Of a DNA stretch of 64,000 bases, positions 27,104 to 35,385 are shown one piece after another. The stretch's first letter is position 1, and the number at the start of each line of letters is the position of its first letter. The position numbers were made by a program, and so were the translations under genes. The DNA comes from UBA2137 sp963740205 (GTDB lineage: Bacteria > Pseudomonadota > Alphaproteobacteria > Micavibrionales > Micavibrionaceae), in assembly GCA_963740205.1 (NCBI GenBank), contig CAVUDD010000004.1, forward strand, positions 62,001 through 126,000. The letters are read 5' to 3'. The notes beneath the pieces are model-generated. The model did not search any database. It was not told the DNA's origin and was given only the letters and a program-made list of their open reading frames with translations.

Positions 27104-28384
27104 ATGAGAATAGTGGAGGCACTGCGTAATAATCAGGAATGTTTGACGGCATGGGCTGCCGTCAAATCTTATGCACGTTCTAAATTTCCCGAATACTCTA
27201 TTTATACTGCCTATAGCATTATGTTTATGGCGGATTGGTTTGAGCTTCAGGAAAATAGAAAGACTTTTACGGATACGTATTGGCGGGGCAAGGACGGGCT
27301 TTATTGCCAGCCGTCTTATACAACCTTGATACCTCTCTCTAAAAATCACTGGAGCAATATAGACGTCAACCAGATACCGGATGAAGATATAAGCGAGTTT
27401 GTTGCGAGTCATTCTTCGTTGAAAGAACTGTTCCAAATTATCGATAATCTCGATCATGGAGAATGGCTTTCATATTTAGAGAATTTTCATGTTTGGAATA
27501 AAGCGAGAAGAACACCTTTAACAATTGTTGATTTAAGAGAACTTGCATCAGGTCAAAAAATTGAACTCATAAAAGAATTCTCAAGGTCGCATCTGGAAAA
27601 TTCTAGTAAAGCTATGCCACCCGAAGGAGCTCTCTTGATATCTTTGGAGCATGAGAAAGAAAAACTCAAGCAAGAGCAACTCAACAATCTTGAGGAAAAA
27701 TCAAAATCCTACGGTATTCCTTTTCAGATTGAGTGTGGACAGAATAATACCCGCGCAGAAAAGGCGTGGTGCTCAATTCAACGATATTGCAATACACGGG
27801 ATGTGCCAGATGACAATGATTTGGCCTATAAGCTTATGTTTTTAGCTGACTGTAGGTTGTTAGATGCAACAAGAGCGTTAAAACATGAGAATGCGGTGGC
27901 TCAAACATTTACAAATGGGGAATGGAATTTCTCTTCTAAAAGAGGGGTTCCTCAACCTCTAGTTTTTGTTGCCCATCTTTCGACCTTTTCCAACGCATGG
28001 GATATTAAAAACATTTCAAAATTTTCTGATAGCGAATTAGATGAATTCGAAGAAGAATATAGCGTTCTGGGCGAACTCTATAGTTTTGTAGATAGTCTAT
28101 CCATCTTAGAATTTGAGAGTTTTTTAGATGATGTGCCTGTATGGAGAAGTTCAAGCGCCAGTATATACAGACCAACTAATTTAAGATTTTCAGCATTAAG
28201 TAGAGTAAATCTTGTGACGTTACCTTCTGAAATTTCGGATCTTACGAAGAGAGTTAAGGTAGATGAGATTAGTTTGAGTTTTGAAGAAGCTGCAAAAGTA
28301 ATCTCATTTCCTGTCGTGGGTACTCTACAAAATAGCGGTGACAATATGGTTAAGCGCGCGGGTGAGCAGCCTTATACACCTTAA
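27104..28384 (+). CDS. Orphan protein with two tandem homologous domains
   Basis: A 426-residue soluble protein of unknown function. Residues about 16-150 and 220-370 are diverged copies of one domain. Both begin with A-W and an aromatic helix, then IMFMADWFELQ against LMFLADCRLLD, then an SNIDVNQIPDEDISEF-like stretch against DIKNISKFSDSELDEF, then LKELFQIIDNLDHGEWLSYLENF against LGELYSFVDSLSILEFESFLDDV, and both end with VW. The helix carrying (I/L)MF(M/L)AD loosely recalls Panacea/SocA-type domains, a weak similarity only. The 3' end overlaps xerC by 35 bases on the other strand. Confidence 0.72.
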   Translation: MRIVEALRNNQECLTAWAAVKSYARSKFPEYSIYTAYSIMFMADWFELQENRKTFTDTYWRGKDGLYCQPSYTTLIPLSKNHWSNIDVNQIPDEDISEFVASHSSLKELFQIIDNLDHGEWLSYLENFHVWNKARRTPLTIVDLRELASGQKIELIKEFSRSHLENSSKAMPPEGALLISLEHEKEKLKQEQLNNLEEKSKSYGIPFQIECGQNNTRAEKAWCSIQRYCNTRDVPDDNDLAYKLMFLADCRLLDATRALKHENAVAQTFTNGEWNFSSKRGVPQPLVFVAHLSTFSNAWDIKNISKFSDSELDEFEEEYSVLGELYSFVDSLSILEFESFLDDVPVWRSSSASIYRPTNLRFSALSRVNLVTLPSEISDLTKRVKVDEISLSFEEAAKVISFPVVGTLQNSGDNMVKRAGEQPYTP

Positions 28385-29300
28385 GAAGCTCGGCGGCATT
28401 CACATCTGTGTAACGCTGGGTTGTGCTTAATGAAGAATGCCCAAGTAACTCCTGAATTTCTCTCAAATTTGCGCCATTTTGAAGGAGGTGCGTAGCAAAG
28501 CTATGCCTGAAGGCGTGTGGCGTTGCTGTCTCTGGGAGTTCTAATTCCCTTCTCAAATTACGAAGGGATTTCTGAACCACTTGCTGGCTAAGCCGTCCGC
28601 CCCGAACGCCCACAAAAAGAGGTGAAGTTGTATCAGGAAGAGGTTTGCGATTTTCCAGATATTTTTGAACAGTGTCTCTTACAATATCTAGTAAAGGAAT
28701 GCTTCTTTCCTTTCCGCCTTTACCCATGACTCTAAGTGAACCTTCCTTGGGGAAGTCACCAACATTTAAGGAAAGAGCCTCATCAATACGTAATCCACAT
28801 CCATATAGAAGCATGAACAAAGCGTAATCGCGTTGTTTTACTGGATCATCGGGTAGATTTTCCAGTAATTCAAAAAGGCGCTCGATTTGTCCTTCATATA
28901 AAGGTTTTGGATTTTTGCGTGGAAGTTTTGGTGAGCGCACGGCTGATAATGAAGCATTGTGCAAAATGCCGTTTCGATCAGCCCACCTCAAAAGGTTTTT
29001 TATGCCTGATAAATTGCGCGCGCGTGTTGCAGAAGATGCACCGTCCATTGTACGACGTGCAAGCCAGGACCGAAAATCACGTAAATGTGTTTCTGCTAAA
29101 CTGTCGGTGGTTAATATCTCACCAGTGTGTGTTGAGAGAAAAGTCAGAAATTTTGTAACGTCACCAATATAGGCACGAAAAGTATGGCGCGATACATTCT
29201 TCTCAAACTGCAGATAATCCTGCCAGTCATTGAGATGCGCTGCGAGCTTTTTATCTGTTAATGAGAGAACGCTCTCGTCTAGTGGGGTATATTCAACCAT
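28350..29300 (-). CDS. xerC: Tyrosine recombinase XerC
   Basis: A 316-residue site-specific recombinase that resolves chromosome dimers at dif with XerD. The N-terminal SAM-like domain (residues 20-110) carries NVSRHTFRAYIGDV. The catalytic domain shows the arginine in YGCGLRIDEAL near residue 178, the lysine region GKGGKERSIPL near 201, HAFRHSFATHLLQNG near 265 and LGHSSLSTTQRYTDV near 288 with the nucleophilic tyrosine. It overlaps the upstream DUF484 gene by 22 bases, the standard xerC-DUF484 pairing, so it is read as chromosomal XerC and not as a phage integrase. Confidence 0.93.
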   Translation of the reverse strand: MVEYTPLDESVLSLTDKKLAAHLNDWQDYLQFEKNVSRHTFRAYIGDVTKFLTFLSTHTGEILTTDSLAETHLRDFRSWLARRTMDGASSATRARNLSGIKNLLRWADRNGILHNASLSAVRSPKLPRKNPKPLYEGQIERLFELLENLPDDPVKQRDYALFMLLYGCGLRIDEALSLNVGDFPKEGSLRVMGKGGKERSIPLLDIVRDTVQKYLENRKPLPDTTSPLFVGVRGGRLSQQVVQKSLRNLRRELELPETATPHAFRHSFATHLLQNGANLREIQELLGHSSLSTTQRYTDVNAAELLKVYKAAHPRA

Positions 29301-30001
29301 GTTCTGAAAAGTCGCTCGACCACACGGGCGAGGAATGAAACCTGTTCTGTGCCTTGACCATCTTGAAAGAGTTCAGGGTCACGGCTTCCAAAGGCAAGGA
29401 TTGCTGCTGGCGTATCAAGGGAAATATCAACGCGAACCAAAGCTTGTGAACGCACAAGATTGGCACCGCCACCATAAATTGCCTCTATACCGCCTATATT
29501 GGCCTGAAGCAGAGATGGTTGTCCATTCATCCATTTCTTAATTGTCCCCGATGGAACAACGCGGATACCGGATGTCTGGATGTTGGGAATATCGTGACCG
29601 TTGGTTTCAACAATGAGGGATGTAATATCAATATCAAGCATTGCCGTAAGATCCATGGTGATGGCTTGGATAAACTCATCAAAACTTTGAGCCTCGAGAA
29701 GGGCAAGAACAGCGCGGTGAATGCGCGCCTGATTATTCATGTTGTTACGTGCAGTTTTTACTATTTCTTGAGTTGTGCTCTCGGCCTTCGTCTTGTCGGC
29801 CTTGAGGCGATCAATCATATAGGATTGGAAATCGGCAATTTTTTTACCTTTTGTTTTTTTAGGCGGTACAAGAATGTCACATACTTCTGGATGTTGCGCT
29901 AAAAAATGAGGGTTATCACGCAGATAGCTAAGAACGTCCTCTGCCTTCAGAGTGTCTTCTTTTTTATCTTTTTCGGGTGTCTCGGAAACAAGGTCGGTCA
30001 T
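29279..30001 (-). CDS. DUF484 family protein
   Basis: A 240-residue cytoplasmic protein. The N-terminus carries LSYLRDNPHFLAQHPEV near residues 24-40, the hallmark of DUF484, followed by a helix and a GAF-like domain (residues 95-235) with HRAVLALLEAQSFDEF and a beta-rich end. DUF484 genes sit directly upstream of xerC in many proteobacteria, as here, with a 22-base overlap. The biochemical role is not established; the GAF-like fold suggests a sensory or protein-interaction function. Confidence 0.88.
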   Translation of the reverse strand: MTDLVSETPEKDKKEDTLKAEDVLSYLRDNPHFLAQHPEVCDILVPPKKTKGKKIADFQSYMIDRLKADKTKAESTTQEIVKTARNNMNNQARIHRAVLALLEAQSFDEFIQAITMDLTAMLDIDITSLIVETNGHDIPNIQTSGIRVVPSGTIKKWMNGQPSLLQANIGGIEAIYGGGANLVRSQALVRVDISLDTPAAILAFGSRDPELFQDGQGTEQVSFLARVVERLFRTWLNIPH

Positions 30002-30049
30002 GAAATTAGTCTATCACGAGCAAGAGTCTGTCTCCAAGAGCCTTTTTAA

Positions 30050-30703
30050 TTAAAGAATGCTTTGACCAGTTTTTTTCCAGTCTTCTACGAACGCAGCCAG
30101 ACCTTTATCGGTCAATGGGTGGTTATAAAGTTGTTTGATAACCTTAGCGGGACATGTTGCGACATGGGCACCCATTTTGGCGCTTTCCGTAATGTGTAAA
30201 GGGTTTCTTACTGAGGCAACAAGAACTTCTGTGTTGAATTCATAGTTGTTGTAAATTGTTACGATGTCGGCAATTAAGTCCAAGCCATCGAGGCAAATAT
30301 CATCCAAACGTCCTACAAAAGGAGAAATGAATTTTGCTCCTGCTTTGGCGGCGAGTAATGCCTGACCAGATGAAAAGCAAAGTGTGACATTTACCATTGT
30401 GCCGTTATCGGAAAGGTTCTTACAAACCTTAAGCCCTGCCTCTGTGAGAGGGACTTTAACAGCGATATTATCAGCAATTTTTGCCAGCTTATCAGCTTCC
30501 TTTTGCATGGTTTCATAATCGGTGGCGGCCACTTCTGCAGATACTGGTCCATCCACGACTTTACAGATTTCAGGAATAAGCTCGAGGAAATTACGACCAG
30601 ATTTGGCAATAAGCGATGGGTTTGTTGTCACGCCGTCAATCAAACCTGTGGTTGCAAGGTCTTTGATTTCTTCTATTTCGGCAGTATCTACAAAAAATTT
30701 CAT
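30050..30703 (-). CDS. fsa: Fructose-6-phosphate aldolase/transaldolase-like (TalC/Fsa type)
   Basis: A 217-residue small transaldolase of the TalC/FSA subfamily. The motifs are FFVDTAEIEEI at the start, GVTTNPSLIAKSG near residues 24-36, the Schiff-base lysine in NIAVKVPLTEAG near 86 and SPFVGRLDD near 131. It acts in the non-oxidative pentose phosphate pathway or on fructose-6-phosphate; the two activities are hard to separate by sequence. It is divergent from priA by about 70 bases, as in the conserved alphaproteobacterial block xerC-DUF484-fsa-priA-atp. Confidence 0.9.
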   Translation of the reverse strand: MKFFVDTAEIEEIKDLATTGLIDGVTTNPSLIAKSGRNFLELIPEICKVVDGPVSAEVAATDYETMQKEADKLAKIADNIAVKVPLTEAGLKVCKNLSDNGTMVNVTLCFSSGQALLAAKAGAKFISPFVGRLDDICLDGLDLIADIVTIYNNYEFNTEVLVASVRNPLHITESAKMGAHVATCPAKVIKQLYNHPLTDKGLAAFVEDWKKTGQSIL

Positions 30704-30772
30704 GGGTGTTTCCTTCGCTTAAATAAATGTGTCTCTTCTCATATGCTCGGCATCTTGCTAATACCTATAGAT

Positions 30773-32971
30773 ATGGGTGATCTTTTTCAAGACGGAACAG
30801 AAAATAATCTTCGATGTGTAAGTGTTCTTGTGCCTTACCCTGTTGATAAGGCCTATGACTATATTATTCCCGAAGATATGAACGTTAATGCCGGTGATTA
30901 TGTTTCTGTGCCTCTTGGGAGTCGTGAGGTTACAGGCGTTGTATGGGGTGAGCCAAGGGGCGGTATATCCTCTAAAAAACTCAAAGCCATAACACACAAA
31001 TTTATTGTGCAGGCCATGCCCGATGTTGCACGCGATTTCATAGACTGGGTTGCGCGCTATACATTGTCACCAAAGGGAAGTGTTCTTAAGATGGCTGTTT
31101 CTGTGCCGGCAGGATTGGAGCCACCATTAACGCAAACTCTTTACAAGTGGGATGATAGCAAACCATTACCCAAACTTACACTTACCCAGCAAAAGGTGAT
31201 TGATATTCTAAGTAATGGACAACCTCGTATTCAAGCCGATATTGCACGAGAGGCAGAGGTTAGTGCGGGGGTTGTAAAAACTCTTTTCGATAAAGGTATT
31301 TTGAAAACAATAGAGGCAGCAACTCCTCCGCCTTGTACACATGCTGATCCTGATTTCTTTTCACTGGAATTGTCGCCTGCGCAGCACAAGGCAGCTGATA
31401 AATTAAAAGAAGCAGTAAGTCACAAGCCCGAAACAATTTTGCTAGATGGAGTAACGGGCGCTGGTAAAACCGAAGTTTATTTTGAAGCGGTTGCGCAAGC
31501 TCTACGCGAAAAGAAGCAGGTGCTTATTCTGATGCCTGAGATTGCCTTATCTAATGCCTTTATAGACAGATTTAAAAAACGGTTTGGATGTAGTCCCGCA
31601 CTTTGGCATTCATCACTGACTCCTGCACAAAGACGTGTGACGTGGCGTGGTGTTGCAGAGGGTGAATGCCAAGTTGTAGTCGGCGCACGCTCATCCTTGT
31701 TTTTACCCTTTGCCAATTTAGGGCTGACAATTATTGATGAGAGCCATGATGGTTCTTACAAGCAAGAAGAAGGCGTTATTTATCATGCGCGCGATATGGC
31801 GGTTGTGCGTGGGCACTTATCCAGAACGCCTGTGATTTTAGCATCAGCGACGCCGTCTTTGGAGACAATGTTAAATGTATGGGAGGGTAAATACGCTCAT
31901 ATTGTCCTGCCTGTTCGTCACGGCGGCGTAAGTATGCCTGATGTTGAAATTATTGATTTACGAAAAGATAAACCAGCAAGGCAAGCCTTCCTGTCACCTG
32001 TTCTAATAGATGCGGTGAAATACACGATGGAGAAGGGCGCGCAATCTCTGTTGTTTCTCAACCGTCGTGGCTATGCGCCTCTGACTTTATGCAGGACATG
32101 TGGTCATCGATTTGAATGTCCGCGTTGTACTGCTTGGCTTGTTGAACATAGAGGCTCACATCTTTTGCAATGTCATCACTGCGGTTATGGATTGAAAATT
32201 CCAGACACTTGTCCTGAATGTGAAGACAAAGACTCACTTGCCCCTTGTGGTCCAGGGGTGGAACGTATCGAGGAAGAGGTAAGATTTCATTTTCCTGAAG
32301 CGCGTATTGCTGTTCTCTCTAGTGATACCGGGCAAGACCCAACTTTACTAAGGAAAATTCTCAAACAAATGCGTAATCATGAACTCGATATTATTATCGG
32401 TACGCAAATCCTTGCCAAAGGTCACCATTTCCCAAAACTGGCAACGGTTGGTGTTGTTGATGCGGATTTGGGGCTTCATGGTGGTGATTTACGCGCAGCC
32501 GAGCGCTCTTTTCAACTTCTTCATCAAGTAGCAGGACGCGCTGGGCGTGAACAAGGTGTGGAGGGGCGTGTGTTCCTCCAATCATGGAATCCTGAAAGTC
32601 GCGTCATACAGGCACTTGCCGGTGGTGACCGTGATGAGTTTTTAAAGGTTGAATCAGAAGAGCGAAAAATGGCAGATATGCCGCCTTATAGCCGCTTGGC
32701 AGGTGTTATTGTCTCGGGACTTAAAGATGAAGAAGCGGAAAATATTGCAAGGGTTTTGGCAGTGAAATCTCCTAATGGCGAGGGCATAAAGACTTATGGT
32801 CCTGCCGCTGCCCCTATGTTTCGCATAAGAGGCAAATATCGTTATCGTTTGCTTGTTCATGCAGATAAAAAATTGAATATTCAAAAGGCAGTTGCCGATT
32901 GGTTGGCACAGGTCAAAATACCTTCGACCTTAAAGGTTCAAGTAGATATAGACCCGCAAAGTTTTTTATAG
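30773..32971 (+). CDS. priA: Primosomal protein N' (replication restart helicase PriA)
   Basis: A 732-residue 3'-5' DNA helicase that reloads replisomes at stalled forks. The N-terminal DNA-binding domain (DYIIPEDMNVNAGDYVSVPLG region) is present, then Walker A LDGVTGAGKTEVYF near residue 225, IIDESHDGSYKQEEG near 322 and zinc-binding cysteines in CRTCGHRFECPRC and CHHCGYGLKIPDTCPEC near 440-485. The long open frame begins at 30503 inside fsa; I set the start at the ATG of 30773 because the PriA N-terminus begins there. ATG 30743 is possible. No frameshift was seen. Confidence 0.94.
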   Translation: MGDLFQDGTENNLRCVSVLVPYPVDKAYDYIIPEDMNVNAGDYVSVPLGSREVTGVVWGEPRGGISSKKLKAITHKFIVQAMPDVARDFIDWVARYTLSPKGSVLKMAVSVPAGLEPPLTQTLYKWDDSKPLPKLTLTQQKVIDILSNGQPRIQADIAREAEVSAGVVKTLFDKGILKTIEAATPPPCTHADPDFFSLELSPAQHKAADKLKEAVSHKPETILLDGVTGAGKTEVYFEAVAQALREKKQVLILMPEIALSNAFIDRFKKRFGCSPALWHSSLTPAQRRVTWRGVAEGECQVVVGARSSLFLPFANLGLTIIDESHDGSYKQEEGVIYHARDMAVVRGHLSRTPVILASATPSLETMLNVWEGKYAHIVLPVRHGGVSMPDVEIIDLRKDKPARQAFLSPVLIDAVKYTMEKGAQSLLFLNRRGYAPLTLCRTCGHRFECPRCTAWLVEHRGSHLLQCHHCGYGLKIPDTCPECEDKDSLAPCGPGVERIEEEVRFHFPEARIAVLSSDTGQDPTLLRKILKQMRNHELDIIIGTQILAKGHHFPKLATVGVVDADLGLHGGDLRAAERSFQLLHQVAGRAGREQGVEGRVFLQSWNPESRVIQALAGGDRDEFLKVESEERKMADMPPYSRLAGVIVSGLKDEEAENIARVLAVKSPNGEGIKTYGPAAAPMFRIRGKYRYRLLVHADKKLNIQKAVADWLAQVKIPSTLKVQVDIDPQSFL

Positions 32972-32973
32972 TT

Positions 32974-33774
32974 TTAGGAAAAGCTTTCAAGCTTAGATTT
33001 GAACTCAGGCAGACACGCCACAAAATTGGGTCCGCTTCTGAAGTCATTTAATTCATAGGAAAAGTCCTGGAACAGAACACCTTTTTGAGTAAGTTTTCCA
33101 ACCTTGTAGCCATAGACTTCAAAAAACTTATAGAAGTCTTTCATTAACGTCTTTGCATCAGCGTGCGTATAGCCATATTCAAATTGAATGATATCTACTT
33201 TCTTATCAGCAAGCATGTTGGTAAAGCCCTCTAGGACAAAATATTCCCAGCCTTCTGTATCAATCTTTAATAAATCAATATGGGTAATATTATTTGTAGA
33301 AATATAGGCATCACCAGTTGTGACATCGACATTTACAAGCTCAAAACTTTTCTTTTTATCGTGATAGGTAGCGCTTTGTAAAAGTGTGTTGGCGCCATTA
33401 TTCGTGCCATAGCTTTTTACTTCCATCTGACCTTCTTTGTTGGAAAGGCCTTTATTATTGAGCGTCACGTTTTCTAGTTTGCCAATATTTTCCTGAAGGT
33501 TAGCGTATGTAGCGGGTGTAACTTCGAAAACATGAACAGCTGATTGAGGTGAAGCTTTTTTGGCTTCCTGTGTCCATTTACCAAGATTCCCGCCAACATC
33601 AAAGAAAACAGGTGTGGATTTATTTGAAACAATTTTGGCAACTTTTTGAATAAGTGCTAGTTCACCATTCTCTTCAAAATTGTAAGAAAAACTTCTGTAT
33701 TTATCTATATATTTACGGCTGGCCTGATACAGCAGGCGATTGATATACGGGACGTTGGAGAGGGATGAAATCAT
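32974..33774 (-). CDS. FkbM family SAM-dependent methyltransferase
   Basis: A 266-residue protein. The SAM-binding loop is VFFDVGGNLGKWT near residues 56-68. The acidic ribose-binding and FkbM-specific segment LLKIDTEGWEYFVLEG lies near 167-182, followed by KVDIIQFEYGYTH. FkbM-type enzymes O-methylate sugars or small molecules and often act on surface polysaccharides; the substrate is unknown. It lies between priA and traX, where the atp operon would be expected, and converges on priA with a two-base gap. The start lacks a strong ribosome site. Confidence 0.87.
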   Translation of the reverse strand: MISSLSNVPYINRLLYQASRKYIDKYRSFSYNFEENGELALIQKVAKIVSNKSTPVFFDVGGNLGKWTQEAKKASPQSAVHVFEVTPATYANLQENIGKLENVTLNNKGLSNKEGQMEVKSYGTNNGANTLLQSATYHDKKKSFELVNVDVTTGDAYISTNNITHIDLLKIDTEGWEYFVLEGFTNMLADKKVDIIQFEYGYTHADAKTLMKDFYKFFEVYGYKVGKLTQKGVLFQDFSYELNDFRSGPNFVACLPEFKSKLESFS

Positions 33775-33857
33775 TTGTGCTTTTTAGGCAAAACTTTGTT
33801 TTGAGGCAAGTTTTTTAATTTTAGGCTTTTTCATTTTGTTATAAACACCGCATAATC

Positions 33858-34676
33858 ATGGTCATGTTAATGACTGATCGTTCCCATTTGCCTTCTACTG
33901 TGACCTCCTATGATGTCTGGAAAACGTTGGCGGTTATCTTGATGATAGTCGATCACATCGGGGTTTATTTCTTTCCTGATGACTCTATGTGGCGCGCCGT
34001 GGGGCGGTTATGTGTTCCCATCTGGTTTTTCCTAATTGGCTATGCTTCATCAAGAGATATGAGTTGGAGACTATGGGCGGGCGCTCTTATTGTTTGCTTG
34101 TCCAATCTGGTCGTGGGTTTGCCCATTTTACCGCTTAATATACTGGCAACCATTATAGTTGTGCGCTGGGTGCTCAATCCATTCATGGCGAAGGCTTTGC
34201 AAAGCTTAACGGATGGTTTTATGGCATGTCTTGTTGTTCTATTATGTTTTATTCCAGCCTCCTTTGTTTTTGAATATGGAACAGTGGGGTTGGCTCTTGC
34301 GTCCCTAGGATATGTAGCGAGAAATAGGAAGGTTTTTAATCTTGATAAGGAAAAGACCTTCACCGTGTTTTTTCTAGCATTGTTGTTTTATGTGGCTACG
34401 CAAGCCATAGGGTTTGGATTTGCCTTAAGGCAGGCAGTATTCATGGGGGTAGGATCTTTTATAATCGGGGCTTTTTTGCTTTACGGCTTTAAGCCAGCAA
34501 TATTGCCTAAAAAATCGATCCTAAATACCCCTGTGATTCGAGCTTTCCTACAGTTTTTCGGACGCTACACGCTTGAAATTTATGTTGTTCACCTCATTTT
34601 ATTCAAAGGGATAGCTATGGCACTTGGAACAGTAGACGCAAGTGCATGGGATTTCAGACTTTTTGAAAGCTTATAA
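33858..34676 (+). CDS. TraX family membrane protein (acyltransferase-3-like)
   Basis: A 272-residue protein with about eight hydrophobic segments. It begins with SYDVWKTLAVILMIVDHIGVYFF near residues 17-40, the TraX-family opening with an aspartate-histidine pair, and continues with GRLCVPIWFFLIGYASSR near 48-66. The C-terminus shows RYTLEIYVVHLILFK, an acyltransferase-3-like ending. TraX acetylates pilin in F-type conjugation, but most chromosomal members are of unknown function. No conjugation genes are nearby. Three in-frame ATGs (33858, 33864, 33870) make the exact start uncertain. Confidence 0.82.
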   Translation: MVMLMTDRSHLPSTVTSYDVWKTLAVILMIVDHIGVYFFPDDSMWRAVGRLCVPIWFFLIGYASSRDMSWRLWAGALIVCLSNLVVGLPILPLNILATIIVVRWVLNPFMAKALQSLTDGFMACLVVLLCFIPASFVFEYGTVGLALASLGYVARNRKVFNLDKEKTFTVFFLALLFYVATQAIGFGFALRQAVFMGVGSFIIGAFLLYGFKPAILPKKSILNTPVIRAFLQFFGRYTLEIYVVHLILFKGIAMALGTVDASAWDFRLFESL

Positions 34677-34703
34677 AAAGTTGTAAAAAAAGGTCTGTAA
34701 CAC

Positions 34704-34732
34704 TTGCATGGGGTTAAACCGTGTGCTAATTC
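34704..34732 (+). promoter_or_regulatory. Candidate promoter of the atp operon
   Basis: TTGCAT (34704-34709) and TAATTC (34727-34732) are separated by 17 bases, and GC precedes the -10 as in many alphaproteobacterial promoters. The first gene, atpH, starts at 34795, giving a leader of about 55 bases. No strong terminator separates it from the traX gene. Confidence 0.45.
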
Positions 34733-34794
34733 AAGCCCAAGGTTTTTACTGATTAAAAGTAAATAATTGAACGTGTTGAATATAAGGATTTCTA

Positions 34795-35385
34795 GTGACA
34801 ACAGCTACGCGACCGACCAGCCAGCTCTCGCGCCGTTATGCACAGGCATTGCTTGATACTGCTTTAGATAACAAAGCAGAGAAAAATGTTTCAGCTGATA
34901 TGGCTGATATCGCTGTGATGCTAGAGCGTGAAGACGTGTTGGCTAATTTTGTAGCGGCGCCTCTTTATTCTAGAGAAGAACAATTTAAAGCAATCGATGC
35001 GATTGGCAAAAAAGCAAAATTCCATAAATTGACAGTAAATTTTCTCAAGATGCTTGCAGATAATAAAAGACTTTCTGCCTTGCTCGAAATGACAACGGCA
35101 TACAGGCAGGCCTTACGAGCGCACAATGGTGAAGCTTTTGTTGGTGTCCAAACAGCGTACGAACTAAACAAAACACAAATGGCTGATTTGGAAAAAACAC
35201 TAAAAAAAGCACTTGGGCAGGATATAGAAATTCGTCAGCAGGTTGATGAAAGCTTGCTAGGTGGAATGGTTGTAACTGTTGGCTCTGTGATGATTGACGA
35301 TTCAATCAAAGGAAAACTAGAGCGCTTGAAATTAAAAATGAAATCCGGAACAAACGAAAATAACCAACTAAAAGAGGTAGGCTAA
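34795..35385 (+). CDS. atpH: F1 ATP synthase subunit delta
   Basis: A 196-residue peripheral-stalk subunit that links F1 to Fo. The N-terminal six-helix domain starts with SRRYAQALLDTA near residues 10-21. The C-terminal part has LLGGMVVTVGSVMIDDSIKGKLERL near 160-185, the family signature. The start is GTG with an AAGGA site. The reading frame is clean throughout, unlike atpA just downstream. Its stop overlaps the atpA start (TAATG). In alphaproteobacteria the Fo genes (atpB, E, F) usually lie in a separate operon. Confidence 0.93.
   Translation: MTTATRPTSQLSRRYAQALLDTALDNKAEKNVSADMADIAVMLEREDVLANFVAAPLYSREEQFKAIDAIGKKAKFHKLTVNFLKMLADNKRLSALLEMTTAYRQALRAHNGEAFVGVQTAYELNKTQMADLEKTLKKALGQDIEIRQQVDESLLGGMVVTVGSVMIDDSIKGKLERLKLKMKSGTNENNQLKEVG

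Noticed and set aside
28350..29300. XerC-like gene as an integrase of the phage-like module
   Set aside because: It is 18 kb away, paired with DUF484 and next to fsa/priA as in the normal chromosomal xerC locus.
29519..29902. 127-codon plus-strand frame opposite the DUF484 gene
   Set aside because: It lies wholly inside a convincing minus-strand gene and has no family features.
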